A stretch of 64,000 nt of DNA from Piscicola geometra (lineage: Eukaryota > Annelida > Clitellata > Hirudinida > Piscicolidae), in assembly GCA_943735955.1 (NCBI GenBank), contig OX030956.1, positions 11,474,944-11,538,943 on the forward strand, written 5' to 3'. Position numbers and translations under genes: made by a program. The notes under the pieces are model-generated. The model ran no database searches and was not told the origin of the DNA. It saw only the letters and a list, made by a program, of their open reading frames with translations. Positions 39,065 through 53,198 of this stretch are shown in pieces. Each line of letters starts with the position of its first letter. Within the stretch, counting starts at the first letter, position 1.

Positions 39065-40328
39065 TGATGATGATTTTGGTGATGATGATGATGGTGGCGG
39101 TGATGATGATGATTTTAAAGTTGCTATCGCTGCTTCTACCAACTTTCATGTCTTTTATTTTGATGACGTTTGCGTTCTTATGATGTTTTATGAAGTCATT
39201 TGATGATGATGATGATGATGATGATGGCTCTAAGGATAATGATGATAACGGTGATGATGATGATGAACTACTTGCAGGAGGATGCATTGGCAAAGTGAAC
39301 TACAAAGCAACCTTCTAAAGCTCTCAGACGTTTGCAGGCAAGCATGAGTGAACACTTGCTCCACTCGCCACTTCACACACCCACACACACTCAGACTATC
39401 TCAAATATCCGTTTTTCTAAAAATAAACATTTCACTGCGTCTTCTACAAAGCCTTCATTTAGCGCCTGTTCCAACTGGCCCACTGCAATGGAGACGAAGA
39501 ACACTTTTGGGGATTCTTGTAGCACTACAAAAAACCAGTGCACGAAAAAACATACGATAATAATTAATTTTAATTAATATTTAATTTTAATGAGACGAAA
39601 ATAACAAGACGATGATGATTATGATGAAGATAATATGTATTCTAATTGAATACGATTAATTAGTGAATGCAACATTGCATCATTAATCAATTAACATGCG
39701 TGTGAGTCACAATTGATAGGATAATGCTAAAACGATATACAATATATAATAACTAAAACCTTATATATAAATATAATAAATTTTATATAAAATGCTAACT
39801 TCAAAGAGACAAATAAGTAAATTGAAATAATATATAAAAGGGTGTAGTGCCTTATGAAAGCATGTATGTACACTTGAGAGGTGAGCAAGTGTATGTGCTC
39901 ACACGGCCTTCGGTGCTCAGATGAAGGCCACCACAACCACACAGCTATATATTCAGTGTACAATATCCACCCTCCAGGAGAACAAATTAAAGAAACAGAC
40001 TGGTAGGAAATGCACCCCTCCTCCCAACACAAGCCAACAATCCCCACCCACCAACATCACCAGCACCAATCCACCCACCACCAGCATCATCACCAGCACC
40101 AATCCACCCACCAACATCATCATCACCAGCACCAATCCACCCACCAACATCATCATCACCAGCACCAATCCACCCACATCATTACCAGCACCAATCCACC
40201 CACATCATCACCAGCACCCACCCACACCACTGCTAGTCTTCTCTTAAAACCACTCCATTCCATCATCATCAGCACCACCTCAGAACCATCATCAGCACCA
40301 CCCCAAGATCATCATCATCAGCAGCACC
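39065..40328. other. Interval between ARMC7 and TMED2
   Basis: GAT triplets at 39060-39115 and 39195-39265. An irregular minisatellite of CACCCACCAACATCATCATC / CACCAGCACCAATC units covers 40045-40230. No gene recognised; it probably holds both 3' UTRs. Confidence 0.6.
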
Positions 40329-41858
<1,530 letters not shown>

Positions 41859-42163
41859 GGCGGAGAGTGAAAAAGATTACAGCCGGTATGTTCGGAACAG
41901 TTGAGATGAAACTCTTTAAAAGGAAGTGACACGTTAATATTTACAAATCGTAACATGGAAAAATAATTGAAAACATTCAAATAAATCGAAATATTTATTT
42001 TAAAATTAATATTTATATTATTATTTTTTGAAGAAATGTAGTAAGTGGTCTTAAATTGTAAACCTCTTTTAAATTTTAAATCTAAAAAAGTAAATGGCGA
42101 TCAGTAAAAGAAGTGATTTTTAACAAATTATTCAAATAAGGTAATTCTATTAAATAATTAGTT
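41859..42163. promoter_or_regulatory. Bidirectional promoter interval TMED2/AASDHPPT
   Basis: 305 bp between the two divergent start codons. AT-rich, no clear TATA element. Confidence 0.55.
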
Positions 42164-43924
42164 ATGGGTTTGAGGTGGATGTTCAACTGCGCAAACTGGA
42201 ACCCGACTCTTGCACAGTTTTCCAGCGCCTTGAGTGCTGTGCAAGAGGAAGAAAGGAAGAGGGTTGCCTCTTTTGTCTTCAAAAAAGACGCCAAGACTGC
42301 CTTGGTCAAATGGTTTTTTAATAAATTATTCATCTTTTTATTCAATTTGTGAAATGACATATTAATTCACTTTTTACAAATTCTCACCAAAGATAGGCCG
42401 TCTCATGATCCGACGGGCAGTGGCTTTGATGACAGGCCTTCAGAACCACCAAATCAAACTCGGCAGGAGCCAGAGTGGCAGACCATATTTAATTGCTCCA
42501 ACAAACACTTCACCCAAGCCACAAGCCAACTCTTTGAATACTGACATTTCAACTAATCACACCAACTACCCTTCAAATACTGACACTGTCAAAGACTACA
42601 ACACGATCTTTGACTTCAACATTTCGCATGACGCGGAGGTGGTTGTGTTGGCGTGTGAGGCCTCGAGGGTTGGAGTGGACGTGATGCAGTTGTCCAGGCC
42701 TGGTGGGTCCCATCATTCCAAGCATCATGCTATCATTTTATACACACACACACACACACACAAAACAGTTGGCAGTGGCAGTGTGGCGAGGTTCTTTGAG
42801 TTGATGCGCAGACACTTTCACACAAACGAGTGGGCATACGTGAAGAAAGACAGCTGTGAGAGGATGCAGTTACGGAGGTTCTACAGACTCTGGGTGGGTA
42901 TCTTCTGATTATGATGATGATGATAGTAGTGATGATTATGGAGATGATGCTAATTTTGATGATGATGATTATGCTGTTCATGATAATGATGATGATCTCA
43001 GTGCATGAAGGAGAGTTACGTGAAGGCACTGGGGGATGGAGTGGGTTTCAGCTTGGAGAGGCTGCAGTGCTGCATCCGACAGGAACACCCTACAGGAGGT
43101 GCATACTTCTACTTATTCGATTAATTAAAATTAATATTTTTTTGTCATTTATTTTTAATTACTAATTAACCTTTTTATTACCATTGGAACTGTATTTGTA
43201 AATCAATATTTCATTGAAGATACTGCAGGTGGGTCGATCCAAAACGACCAGGTGACGTCATCGTGCGTGAAGGTGGATGGAGAGGTGGATGTGGATTGCA
43301 GCTTCGAGGAGAGCATCTTGCTGGGCAGTCACATGGTCTGTGTGGCGCTCAAGCAGGTTTGCATTGAAACCATTTCGATAGTCAGCGCTATATAAATTGA
43401 AACAACTATTCAAATTGATATAGCTATACAGAACTATTCAAATTGATATAGCTATACAGAACTATTCAAATTGATATAGATATACATAACTATTCAAATT
43501 GTTATAGATATACAGAACTATTCAAATTGATATAGATATGCAGAACTATTCAAATTGATATAGATATACAAGAGTATTTGAACTGATATAGATATACAGC
43601 GCTATACAAATGAATGACGTCATCCCTCTCTAGGGGGTGGCAGGGAAGGGGCGTTTTGAAGAGATGTCGATTGCGGAACTACTACGTGGAATCGAGGTTG
43701 GAGATGATGATGGTGAGGCTAGAGATGATGATTGTGGTGATGATGATGATGGTGAAATATTGCAAGAGGTGATGGTGGTGATAGTTCCGGTGATATTGAT
43801 GAATCATCTGCTGCAGAGGGTGGGTGATGATGATGATCAGTTCCAGAAGGATTTCGAGGCCTTCCAATGCAAGCCTGCTTCCCCCTCACACCCTGTCCCC
43901 GAGTCCTCAAGCAATGTACTCTAG
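42164..43924 (+). CDS. AASDHPPT: 4'-phosphopantetheinyl transferase (AASDHPPT type)
   Basis: Transfers phosphopantetheine from CoA to acyl, peptidyl and aminoadipate carrier domains. Six exons: 42164-42304, 42393-42702, 42769-42893, 43002-43098, 43229-43356, 43634-43924, summing to 363 residues. Sfp-type motifs are seen: an N-terminal WMFNCANWNPT, P0 SGRPYL, the NISHDAEVVVLA segment, P1 GVDVM carrying the metal-binding Asp, and P3 WCMKESYVKALG with the W..KE...K pattern. Between P0 and NISH the protein has a longer Asn/Thr/Ser-rich loop than the human enzyme. The last exon carries an acidic GATGAT-encoded tract (GDDDGEARDDDCGDDDDGE), absent from the human protein. Confidence 0.93.
43395..43605. 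repeat. 28-bp minisatellite in AASDHPPT intron 5
   Basis: About seven tandem copies of GAACTATTCAAATTGATATA followed by GATATACA. The array is flanked on both sides by the motif AGCGCTATAYAAATN, at 43384 and 43599. Confidence 0.93.
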
Positions 43925-45930
43925 CTTCATCATCATCATCATCGTCAGCATCATTATCATAACTTTAACGAAATTTTAACATGTCGCTTTTTATTCACTT
44001 AAATTTTTTTATAAATTAAATGCAAGCAAAAAAGCTTTCAGAAAATTCATCCAACAAATTTAAATCTTGCAGGGTTCAGTCTGAATAAATTAATTTATTA
44101 AATATACATTTAAACTCAAAATTGATTGATTTTTTAGTAAATAGGCGTATTAATTAAGTGAATCAGTCATTACGCGAAATGCCTGGTTTTTCAGGTCCTG
44201 CGTGAAGTGCTTGTTTCCTCAATCCATCCACTACATCAACCTGTCCTCACTCATCCACCCCACCCTCTCCATCACACCTTCCTCCAACCCCTGTTCCTCC
44301 CTCGTTTGACAGTTGTCGCTTCAGCAGCACCTGATGCCCCAACACCCATTCCCCCCCCCTTCTGCAACTCTGGCCACACCACCCTTCCTCTTCCCACCCC
44401 TCTCTTCACCCCTCCACCACCACCACCATCACTCCTCACAGCACCACTGCTTCCCACCATGATGCCAGGACAATCTTCTCTGGCGACAGGCCCGGTCACC
44501 CTCGCCCCTTCATCAGTTGCATCAGTCGACCTCTTGTACTTATTCCCTTTCTCTTTTAATTCATCTTCTTCATTCCATCCATTGTCAAAATCCTCTATCA
44601 ATCCATCTTCAAAATCTTCCTCAATCAATACACTTTCAAAATCCTTCTTCAAGCCATCTTCTTCACTCCATCCATTGTCAAAGTCTTCAAACTCATCACC
44701 TACATCTACACAATCACCGCCCACACCTAAACCACCATCACCACCCACACCGTCACCACCTAAACCACCACCACAAACACCCACTCCATGAACACCGGTA
44801 GCAGCAGTATCACTGAAACAAGCAGCTTTTGAATTCATGTGCAAGGTCCTGCCCAAACTCTTCCGATCTTTCTTATTGCCACCGTCATCATCATCAGCAC
44901 TACCATCATCATCAGCACTAATATCATCATCATCAGCATCATAATATTGTCTTGTTGCTGGAACTAATGATACCACACCACCACCCTCTCCACCACCCTC
45001 TCCACCATTCATCACCCCTTCACATTTGTTATCACCCTTGAAAGAAACACCATTCAGGCTCTGTTCATTAATCTCTTTGTTAGCATACCTCTGATATACC
45101 TTACCACATTGCCTGTTGCCATTGTGCAGCTTGAATCGGTCGGCATCATTATCATGCCTGCCGCCTGGACTCTGGAAGCTCCTGACCACTTCTTGTGTCG
45201 CCTGCAGTGGCTGCCTCTTCCTGGCCTGGTGGTGCTGATGATGATGTCGCACACGTGAGGACTGCTCGATCAGCATGTCGATCTCGTGCTTGTCTGGTGG
45301 CTTGGCTGTCAGAGGGTGAGTCACATCACCTCCACTTACCGACATCATCACGACACTACTACTAGAAACACCTCCACTTACCGACAACACCACCTTCATT
45401 TACTGAAAACTCTACCTCCACTTACGGACCACGCCACCTCCACTTACGGACCACACCACCTCCACTTACGGACCACACTGGCTAGACTGACGTATGAGTC
45501 ATACTCTTCTTGCGTCATCTTCATCACACTTAGCATCGTCGTCAGTGGGTTTTCTGCGGTCATCATCATCAGCATCATCAACATCATCACCACCATCATC
45601 ACCACCATCAACTACATCATCATCAACACCCCTCTCGACCTTCGTGATTCTTGTGCCCTCGCGTGCCCTTGACCTTGTCAGCATACATCTTGCAGAGGGA
45701 GTTCCTCAGACTGCAGAACCTGCTGCCTCTGTGTGGTGCACAGTGGTGTGGTGTGGTGTGGTTTGGTGTGGTGCACAGTGGTGTGGTGTACAGTGGTGTG
45801 GTGGTTGAGTGTACAGTGGTGTGGTGGTATGGTGCACAGTGGTGTGGTGGTGGAGTGTACTGTGGTGTGGTGGTGTAGTTAAGTGTAGTGTGATTTGGTG
45901 TGCAGTGGTGTAGTGGCTTGAGTGCATGTA
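43925..45930. other. 3' region of the AASDHPPT and Tudor genes, exon structure unresolved
   Basis: Candidate minus-strand exons of the Tudor-domain gene occur at about 45680-45725 (QVLQSEELPLQD, then a GTATGC donor) and about 44300-45310 (acceptor CTGACAG; KPPDKHEIDMLIEQSSRVRH, then low-complexity Asp/Gly/Ser). Their phases could not be joined with confidence. GTGGT/CACACCA repeats (45745-45895) and a 22-bp CCACCTCCACTTACGGACCACA array (45410-45480) fill the rest. Confidence 0.4.
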
Positions 45931-45934
45931 ACAA

Positions 45935-46764
45935 CAAAGGAAGACACGAACGGCACAAAGCAGTCAACGAGGCAAGTCTGCAAAGCACTCTCCTCCTCCA
46001 CCTCACTCAGCTTGTACACCTCCAACACCTCGCCCTCCACGTGCTCTCTCATCAGGCCCCTCATGAGTGCTCTCGAGGTGATGTGCTGTGGTCGTGGTGG
46101 AGGTAGTGGAAGTAGTGTACAGGTGATGATGATCATAGTGATGAGTATGATGATGATGATTGACAAATACAGTGAAACAGACCTCCAAAGATTTGAAAAA
46201 AGAAAAGATCAAGAAAGAACAGTTGGATTTGTATTCAAGAAAGGCTTCTGGCAGTGAGACGATGTCTGCCTCTGAAACATACTCTGTGTGCTGCAGATCG
46301 TAAAAGTCAACGTCAAACAAGCGACTTTCTCTGTCAGATATCACAAAATATATATTAATTATCAATAGTAGATTTAAATTGATTTTTTTCAAATTATTTT
46401 TTTAAACCTGATTTTGTTTAGAACTTTTCCTCTGAGCAACTTTCCAGGAAACAAGGAGCATTTAGCAGCCACATTGTCTCCTTCTTTTATTTCTTCAAAC
46501 TTTAACCAAGATCCTTCAGAAGACTTTACTGAAACAGAATTACTCAAAGAAAGAAGAAAATCTTCAAATTCCTTAATTTCCTCACCTGCAAATAAATTAA
46601 GAAAATTTCCAATTTATTCATAAAATCTAGAATCTAGATTCTAGATATAGTCACTATATTATAGTCAGAGTTTGAAATAGGTAGAATGCAATATTACCGG
46701 TATCAGAAATAAGCGCATAAAATCTCAATGTTTCATCATTAATGAATAAAGTCTTGAGAAACAT
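45935..46764 (-). CDS. Tudor-domain protein, 5' part
   Basis: Exons: 46698-46764, 46408-46585, 46183-46330, then about 45935-46085. Phases agree across the first three junctions. The start MFLKTLFINDETLRFYALIS follows an AT-rich leader. The segment from KEGDNVAAKCSLF through FDVDFYDLQHTEYVSEADI to LPEAFLE has the Tudor barrel pattern ('W/FRA.V ... V.F.DYG....V....L..LP..F'), with DFYDLQHTEYV as the core. The next exon (HITSRALMRGLM through EVLEVYKLSEVEEES) may start a second module. Tudor domains bind methylated arginine or lysine, often in piRNA or splicing factors, but I do not recognise the specific family. The 3' end is unresolved. Confidence 0.55.
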
Positions 46765-47065
46765 TTCAAACTTTAAATTGAACTTTCACTTTTCTTTCAA
46801 AGACAGAAGATAGAAAAAATTAAATAATTTACCTTTTAATCAAAGTTTTTTTAAATGACTGAAAAAAAATTTCAACTAATAATTGAAACTATTTTTCAAA
46901 ATTACAAATACTCTCATTATAATAAATCCTTTTTTTTATGTTTTCGCATAAAATAATTTTATCATTTAACATTTGATTTTTTATTTCACAGTCCTTTTGA
47001 TTCATCTTTTTCAAAATATTTCATATATTTTAGATCTATGCTGCACTCTAGTATCTAAAGAGATT
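46765..47065. promoter_or_regulatory. Bidirectional promoter interval Tudor gene/TFPT-like gene
   Basis: About 300 bp between divergent start codons, strongly AT-rich. Confidence 0.45.
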
Positions 47066-47493
47066 ATGAAAGATGTTTCGATGCATTCATCTAATATGTA
47101 CTATGAAAAGTATCACCTTCTCTTGAAGAAATGTCTCGAAATAAAAAAGGTAAATGATTCTTTGTATCGACTTTATAGATTCATCTTTACCGGTAGCTTT
47201 TAGAAAGAAGTGTCTACTGACACAAAAGTTTGCTATAAATAGAACTACGGTGAGTGAAGGCTAATTATATTTAAAGAATTTTTTTTCATTTCCTGCATTA
47301 TTTTATAACATGAATCATTAGTTTTCTCAAACCCTCTCACATCCACCATATTCCAGTCCAATAGAAGACTCTTGTGGAGAATCAAGGTAGTGAAAAAGGT
47401 GTCAAAGAGATGTCAAAGTGAAAATAGGTAAGTTCATGTAGATCTGATCCTTATTGAACTTTACACATTTTTTTCTTTAGAACACATTTTTAA
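47066..47493 (+). CDS. Small TFPT (INO80F)-like protein
   Basis: Three exons in phase: 47066-47149, 47357-47427, 47481-47493, giving about 55 residues. An AATAAA signal lies at 47542. The core YYEKYHLLLKKCLEIKK joined to SNRRLLWRIKVVKKVSKRCQ parallels the conserved helix of TFPT/Amida, an INO80 chromatin-remodeller subunit (pattern KY..L...C.EI...N.R.L.R...V....+R.Q.E). The predicted protein is far shorter than vertebrate TFPT. Upstream exons may be missing, since the frame is open to the left, or the last exon may be wrong. Recognition rests on about 45 residues. Confidence 0.5.
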
Positions 47494-48524
47494 ATATTAA
47501 TTATATTATTTCTTTATTTTTAATTATCTATCACAATGTAAAATAAATGCCTTAAATATATTCTCACATGAGTAGGTATCTTGGTTAAATATACTTCCTA
47601 ATAGCAATCTTATGTGTAGTCGAGTTCCGGTTCCAGAGTATAATTGGTGTCAACATAAATCATGACCTGTTTTGACAATGCTTGACAATTCAATTCTTTC
47701 AAAATGGCTTAATTCACAGATTACTCATTGAGCACCTGAAGCTGTACAATGGCCACTGAGGCGACAAGACGCCACACATTTCAGTCATGAATGAAGCAAT
47801 GGTGCTCGAAATTATAACTTAATAAAACTGTTGAATGTCATTTCTTTAATCGCTCGTGAAACAAATGACTTGATCGAGTTTAACTCTATTTTAAATTAAA
47901 CTAATCTGTCATTGATCTAAATTTAAATGAAGAAAATGAAACGAACTCATTCATTTAAAACTCAATGGAAGGTATGGGAGTTTTTAAGATATGAGAGGTG
48001 TACATTGGATCCGCTATATTGTATAGTTACCATAGTATAGATTTTATATATCGGTGTAAAGTATATAGTCTAGCCCGTTATATTCAGTACAGTAAGCGTA
48101 TAGCATGGAGCTATGAGAGAGCAGAGCTGTAATCTCTACAGCGGCTATTTATAGACGGCTGGTGTAGCAAGGGGAGTCCGTGACGTCAGCTACCAAAAAT
48201 AAGAAGTCTTCTCATGACATTTAAGCCTTTTAAACTTAAATTCAAGCTCTTCGCATACACTTTACCGAATGATTGTTTAGAATATACATTAAATAGAAGT
48301 TTGCATCAGCCAGCATCTGTGAATCTGCTTATATTGTCGATTTGAAGTAAACCTGTATCCCACATTTTCGACACATCCACGATTCTCCACTCAGTTCTGC
48401 ATTGGAGATTTAATGTGCATTAATCTAGAAAGATATCAAACTGAAATTGTTTAGGTGTGCATGAGAGTTAGAGACATGCCATATTGGAGACTTCACGTTG
48501 TTATCTAGAGTTGAAGTTGTCGGA
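47494..48524. promoter_or_regulatory. Upstream region of the zinc-finger gene, with CRE-like site
   Basis: No coding exon is seen. A perfect CRE/ATF palindrome TGACGTCA lies at 48181-48188, about 340 bp before the start codon, in a locally GC-richer patch (48110-48190) that could be the promoter. Promoter function is inferred from position only. Confidence 0.4.
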
Positions 48525-51500
48525 ATGAGTTTTGTGAGGAGTGCTGGCACGAGGAGTTGTTCGTTGGATGAACTGTGTGAGGCTGCCTCTTCACACCTGG
48601 CCAGGCAAGCCGATGCCAACCTAGACAGTGATCCAGGACAGGAGAAGACATCGCCCTCTCAAGGTCTCAGAGCAATGAACAATTGTGAATATTTACAAAA
48701 ACAATGTATCCAATCAGCAAATAGAAACCTGTGTGAGGACGAGGTATTTGAAAATGGAGGTGTCTCAAGTAACACCTTTGTCATCAGCCATGTTGAAAAT
48801 GGCTTTGTAAATGAATCAACTAATTCTTCCGTGAGTGACCCACAAATGAGTGATGCAGGCAAGAGTTGGTCAATCAACTTCCTTCGAAACAGTTCCAACA
48901 CCTCTTTCTCCTCTTCTTCTACCACAGTATTTTCCTCTCCCTTCTCTTCTTCCTTCATCAGCAGTTCCGCCCTTGACAATTCTCTTTATTCAACAACCTT
49001 CTCTCACCATCCACTATTAGCCTCACCCTTCCAGCCCTCACCATCACTTCCCTCTCACCCACCACTATCAAGCACATCCTCCCACCTCCAACCATCATCC
49101 ACCCCATACCACTCCCCACCAACAACCACCCCTTCTCATCCCCCACCAACAACAACCACCACCCATCCCCCACCACCACCATCAACAACAACAACAACAA
49201 ATGTTCCAGACACAACCATCAGCGACAAGCCACTACAATCCTCCAAGAATAAGTGTCATTACTGCGGCAAGGTCTGGTTGAAACCCTCGATACTTCAGAA
49301 GCACCTGCGCACGCACACGAATGAGAGGCCTTTTTCTTGCTCCGACTGCGGCATGAAGTTCAAAACGAAGAGCAACCTCTCGAAGCACTTCAAGTCGAAG
49401 AGTCATCAGTTGCAGATGGAGTGCAACAAGCAGGAGGAGAAGGAGGAGGTGGTGGTGGAAATGGTGGAGGTCGGAGAAGGGGTGGTTGTACAGTCTCAAG
49501 GTCACAAGTCGAAGGTGGTAGTACAGTCTCAAGGTCACAAGCAGGGTGTGGTTGTACAGTCTCAAGGTCAAGCAACCAAGTCTTCCAATGACTTCAAAGC
49601 ATCTCTGCACATGCCACTGCCTCCTTCAACTCTCAAGAAGGTTGTCCTTGAGAACTCCAACTGCAATGCTGAAAGGCAACAGGCTCTGAATCCTTCCCTC
49701 TTGTTCGGACAACTTTCCTTCGAGCTTGACTCGCCCAACCCGGCCTTCTCACTTCTCCTGCACTCCCAGAAAGCTGTTTCAGCACCACCACCCCCTCGAG
49801 CACCACTACGATCTCTCCATGCAACACCACCACCACCCCTCCAAGCACCACCACCATCACCCCCCCTTCATGCACCCTCTCTCCAAACAACAGCAGCACC
49901 TTTCCAAGCCATCCCAACCTCCACCACCACCACGAACATCTCTTCCACTCCCAGCGGTTGCAACGACGCAAGGAAGAACAATGGCGACACGTCTGCAGGG
50001 AATCTCCGAGAGAAAGTGAAGAAGAACACCTTCAACAGAGAAGTCATCACTCAGCGCATCTCCGAGATCATCTCCAAGAACGACTCGATCATCCTCGACA
50101 TGCCAAAGATCGACAAGCCCCGCTCCAAGAAGGTGATGCGAGCCCTCAGCGACAACAAGGCAGTGGCGAGGTCAGATGCCCTGCTCAGAACCTCCTCTTT
50201 CACTCCCACCCACTCCGTAACCTCTTCCTACGACACCCTCCAAGTGACCAATTCCTTCATCACCGGAGGAGCGGAAGAGAGGCCAGGAGTCCTTGGTCAC
50301 CACTCGCCCACTAACATGTTCCTCGTTGTCAACCACTCCAACCACCTCCTCCCACTCAACACCAACTCCAACCAACTCATAAATGCAAGCCTGTTATTTC
50401 CACACACCGACATACAATCTCTCAGACCTCCCACTCACACCACCACTGGCACCCCTCTCTTACAATCTTCACGGTCTCTCCAAACCACCAAGCCTCGCAT
50501 CAACTCCGCCCTCAAATCTGCTTCTCTCTGTGACTCTTTCAAGTTTCTCTCCACGCATGAAGTCCCACCCTCTAATTCCACCCCTCTCTCTCAATCTACC
50601 CTACAATCATCATCATCATCATCTCTCCTCCAATACCTTTCTCAACCTCCATCTTTTTCTCTTTCTACCCTCATATCTCAACCCTTTCGCCCCTTTCTTT
50701 CTCAATCTCTCTCTCAACCTCTCTCTTTCACTCAACCTCTCCCATCTTATCAACCTCTCTCCAAGAGCTACAGTTACCCACTTGAGCAACAACAAAGTGA
50801 AACTGATGAGCATCCACCACCACTATCATCAGCACCACCACCACCACTATCATCAGCACCACCACCACCACTATCATCAGCACCACCATCATCATTATCA
50901 TCAACACCACTGCCTGATGAACCACCACCATCATCCTCATTATCTTCATCACCACCACTATCATCATCACCACCACCATCATCATCACCACCATCACCTG
51001 ATGCAAGCCACAGCTTCAATCTGCAGCATCTGTCACAGTTACTACTGCTACAGCAACAACAGCAACATCAACAACAACAACAACAGCACAATGCACTTCT
51101 GCAAAGCATCTTAACGCTTTCCAACGGCAAGGCGATCACCTTAGCTGATCTCAGCCACCTCCTTGCCAAGACTGCCGCTCAAAGATCACCCAGCCATCCA
51201 CTCGATCCCACCATACATCTGCCTGACAGCATCACACATCGACATGACACCACTCCATCTCCATCTCCAGCAGCAGCAACTTCCTCTGCACGCTCTCAGA
51301 ACGATACAAAGTCCCTGAGTTTTCTCATCAACAGCCACGTCACTTCCAAGAAAGCTTCACTGCACTCCAATCCTCATTCTACCCACAACTCCAACCTTCA
51401 CTTTCCATCCAACCACAACCTTACTTCTAACCCTTCTTCCACCCTTACCCATATCCTTCACCCTAGCGTTTCTCCCACCAGCAGTGCCGACTCAACCCCC

Positions 51501-53113
51501 CTCAACCCCCTCAAGAAAGCAGGCAGACCCAAGGGCTCAAAGAACAAGAGACAGTCCACCAAGCCCCTGACGACGACCACCTGCCCCAGGGTGACCAGGG
51601 TGGGGGAGGCTGTTACGTCACAGAGGGAGGCAGTGGTCGACAGCAAGGTGGAGTTGAAGAAACACATTCTGATGAAGAGGTCCCACAGCAATGAGGCCGA
51701 AGGTGGCAGGGGAGTCAAGGGTGCTCCAGACAACAGCATTAACAACAATAAGATTTGTAGTTCCATTAATGACAACAACATCAACAACATCAACCAAATC
51801 AACTGCAACATCAACCAAATCAACAACAACAACACAAACCAGCTCAACAACAACATCCTTAATCATCTTAACAACAATCAACTCAACAACAAGAACAACA
51901 AAAATCAGCTCAACAACAACAACAAAATTCTGAATGACGTCATAGCCTCGAAGAGCTTCGGCGATTCAATGCAGTCTCCACAACCTCTCTTGTCTCATTC
52001 CACCACCCACTCCCCTCTTCCTCTTTCATCTCCCATGTACAGCAACAGCATCAACAACAACATCAACAACAAAATCAACAACAACAACATTAACAACAAC
52101 AACAACAACTGCAACTTTTTCATACTCTCGTCTGGTTCTTCAATATACAACAAGACCTTCAACAACACTGATAATTCATCTGCTACTACCACGACTACCT
52201 ACAACAATACCAACAACAACAACGCTCAAATCTCATACATTCACAACCTTCCTCTGTCCACCCTGCCTTCAATCATTTTCAAGACTGCAACACCAAAAAC
52301 AAAAATACAAACAATAAAATCTAGAACATCGCTAGACACAATATTACAGACAACAACACCAACACATACAACAGCACCACCAACAACAACATCAAGAACC
52401 AGCCACTCTCAACTTCCTTCTGGCACCTCCCACTTAAGTCCAGTGCCTTCCTTTGTTGCCAGCTGTGCTACAGTCTTCGGCAATAACAACAACTACAACA
52501 ACAACAACCTCAACAACCACAACAACAACAACATTAACAACCTCAACAACAACAACAACTACAACATCAACAACCTCAATAACAACAACAACTACAACAT
52601 CAACAACCACAACAACAACAACAACAACAACATTAACAACTTCAACAACCACAACAACAACAACAACCTTAACAACCACAACAACCCTAATTCTCCATCG
52701 GGTCGACTCCATTGTGAGATGAGGAACTCTTCCATAGTCTCGATTGACCTCGTTTCTCCTACCACCCCTACCTTCCATGCCCCTCTTCCTTCTTCTAAAA
52801 CGGTTTTATTGACACAACAACACCAACCACTACAACAACACCAACAACAGTTACAACCACTACAACAACTACAGCAACACCAACAACAGTTACAACCACT
52901 ACAACAACTACAACAACACCAACAACAGTTGCAACCACTACAACAACTACAGCAACACCAACAACAGTTACAACCACTACAGCAACAGTTACAACAACAA
53001 CAGCTACAGCAATCAAAAGAACAAGAAGACAGAGCAGAGTTGGAGCATAAGCTCAGGTGGGAGAAACATTACACACGAACACACACACACACACACACTC
53101 ACACACACACACA

Positions 53114-53150
<37 letters not shown>

Positions 53151-53159
53151 ACACACACA

Positions 53160-53198
<39 letters not shown>

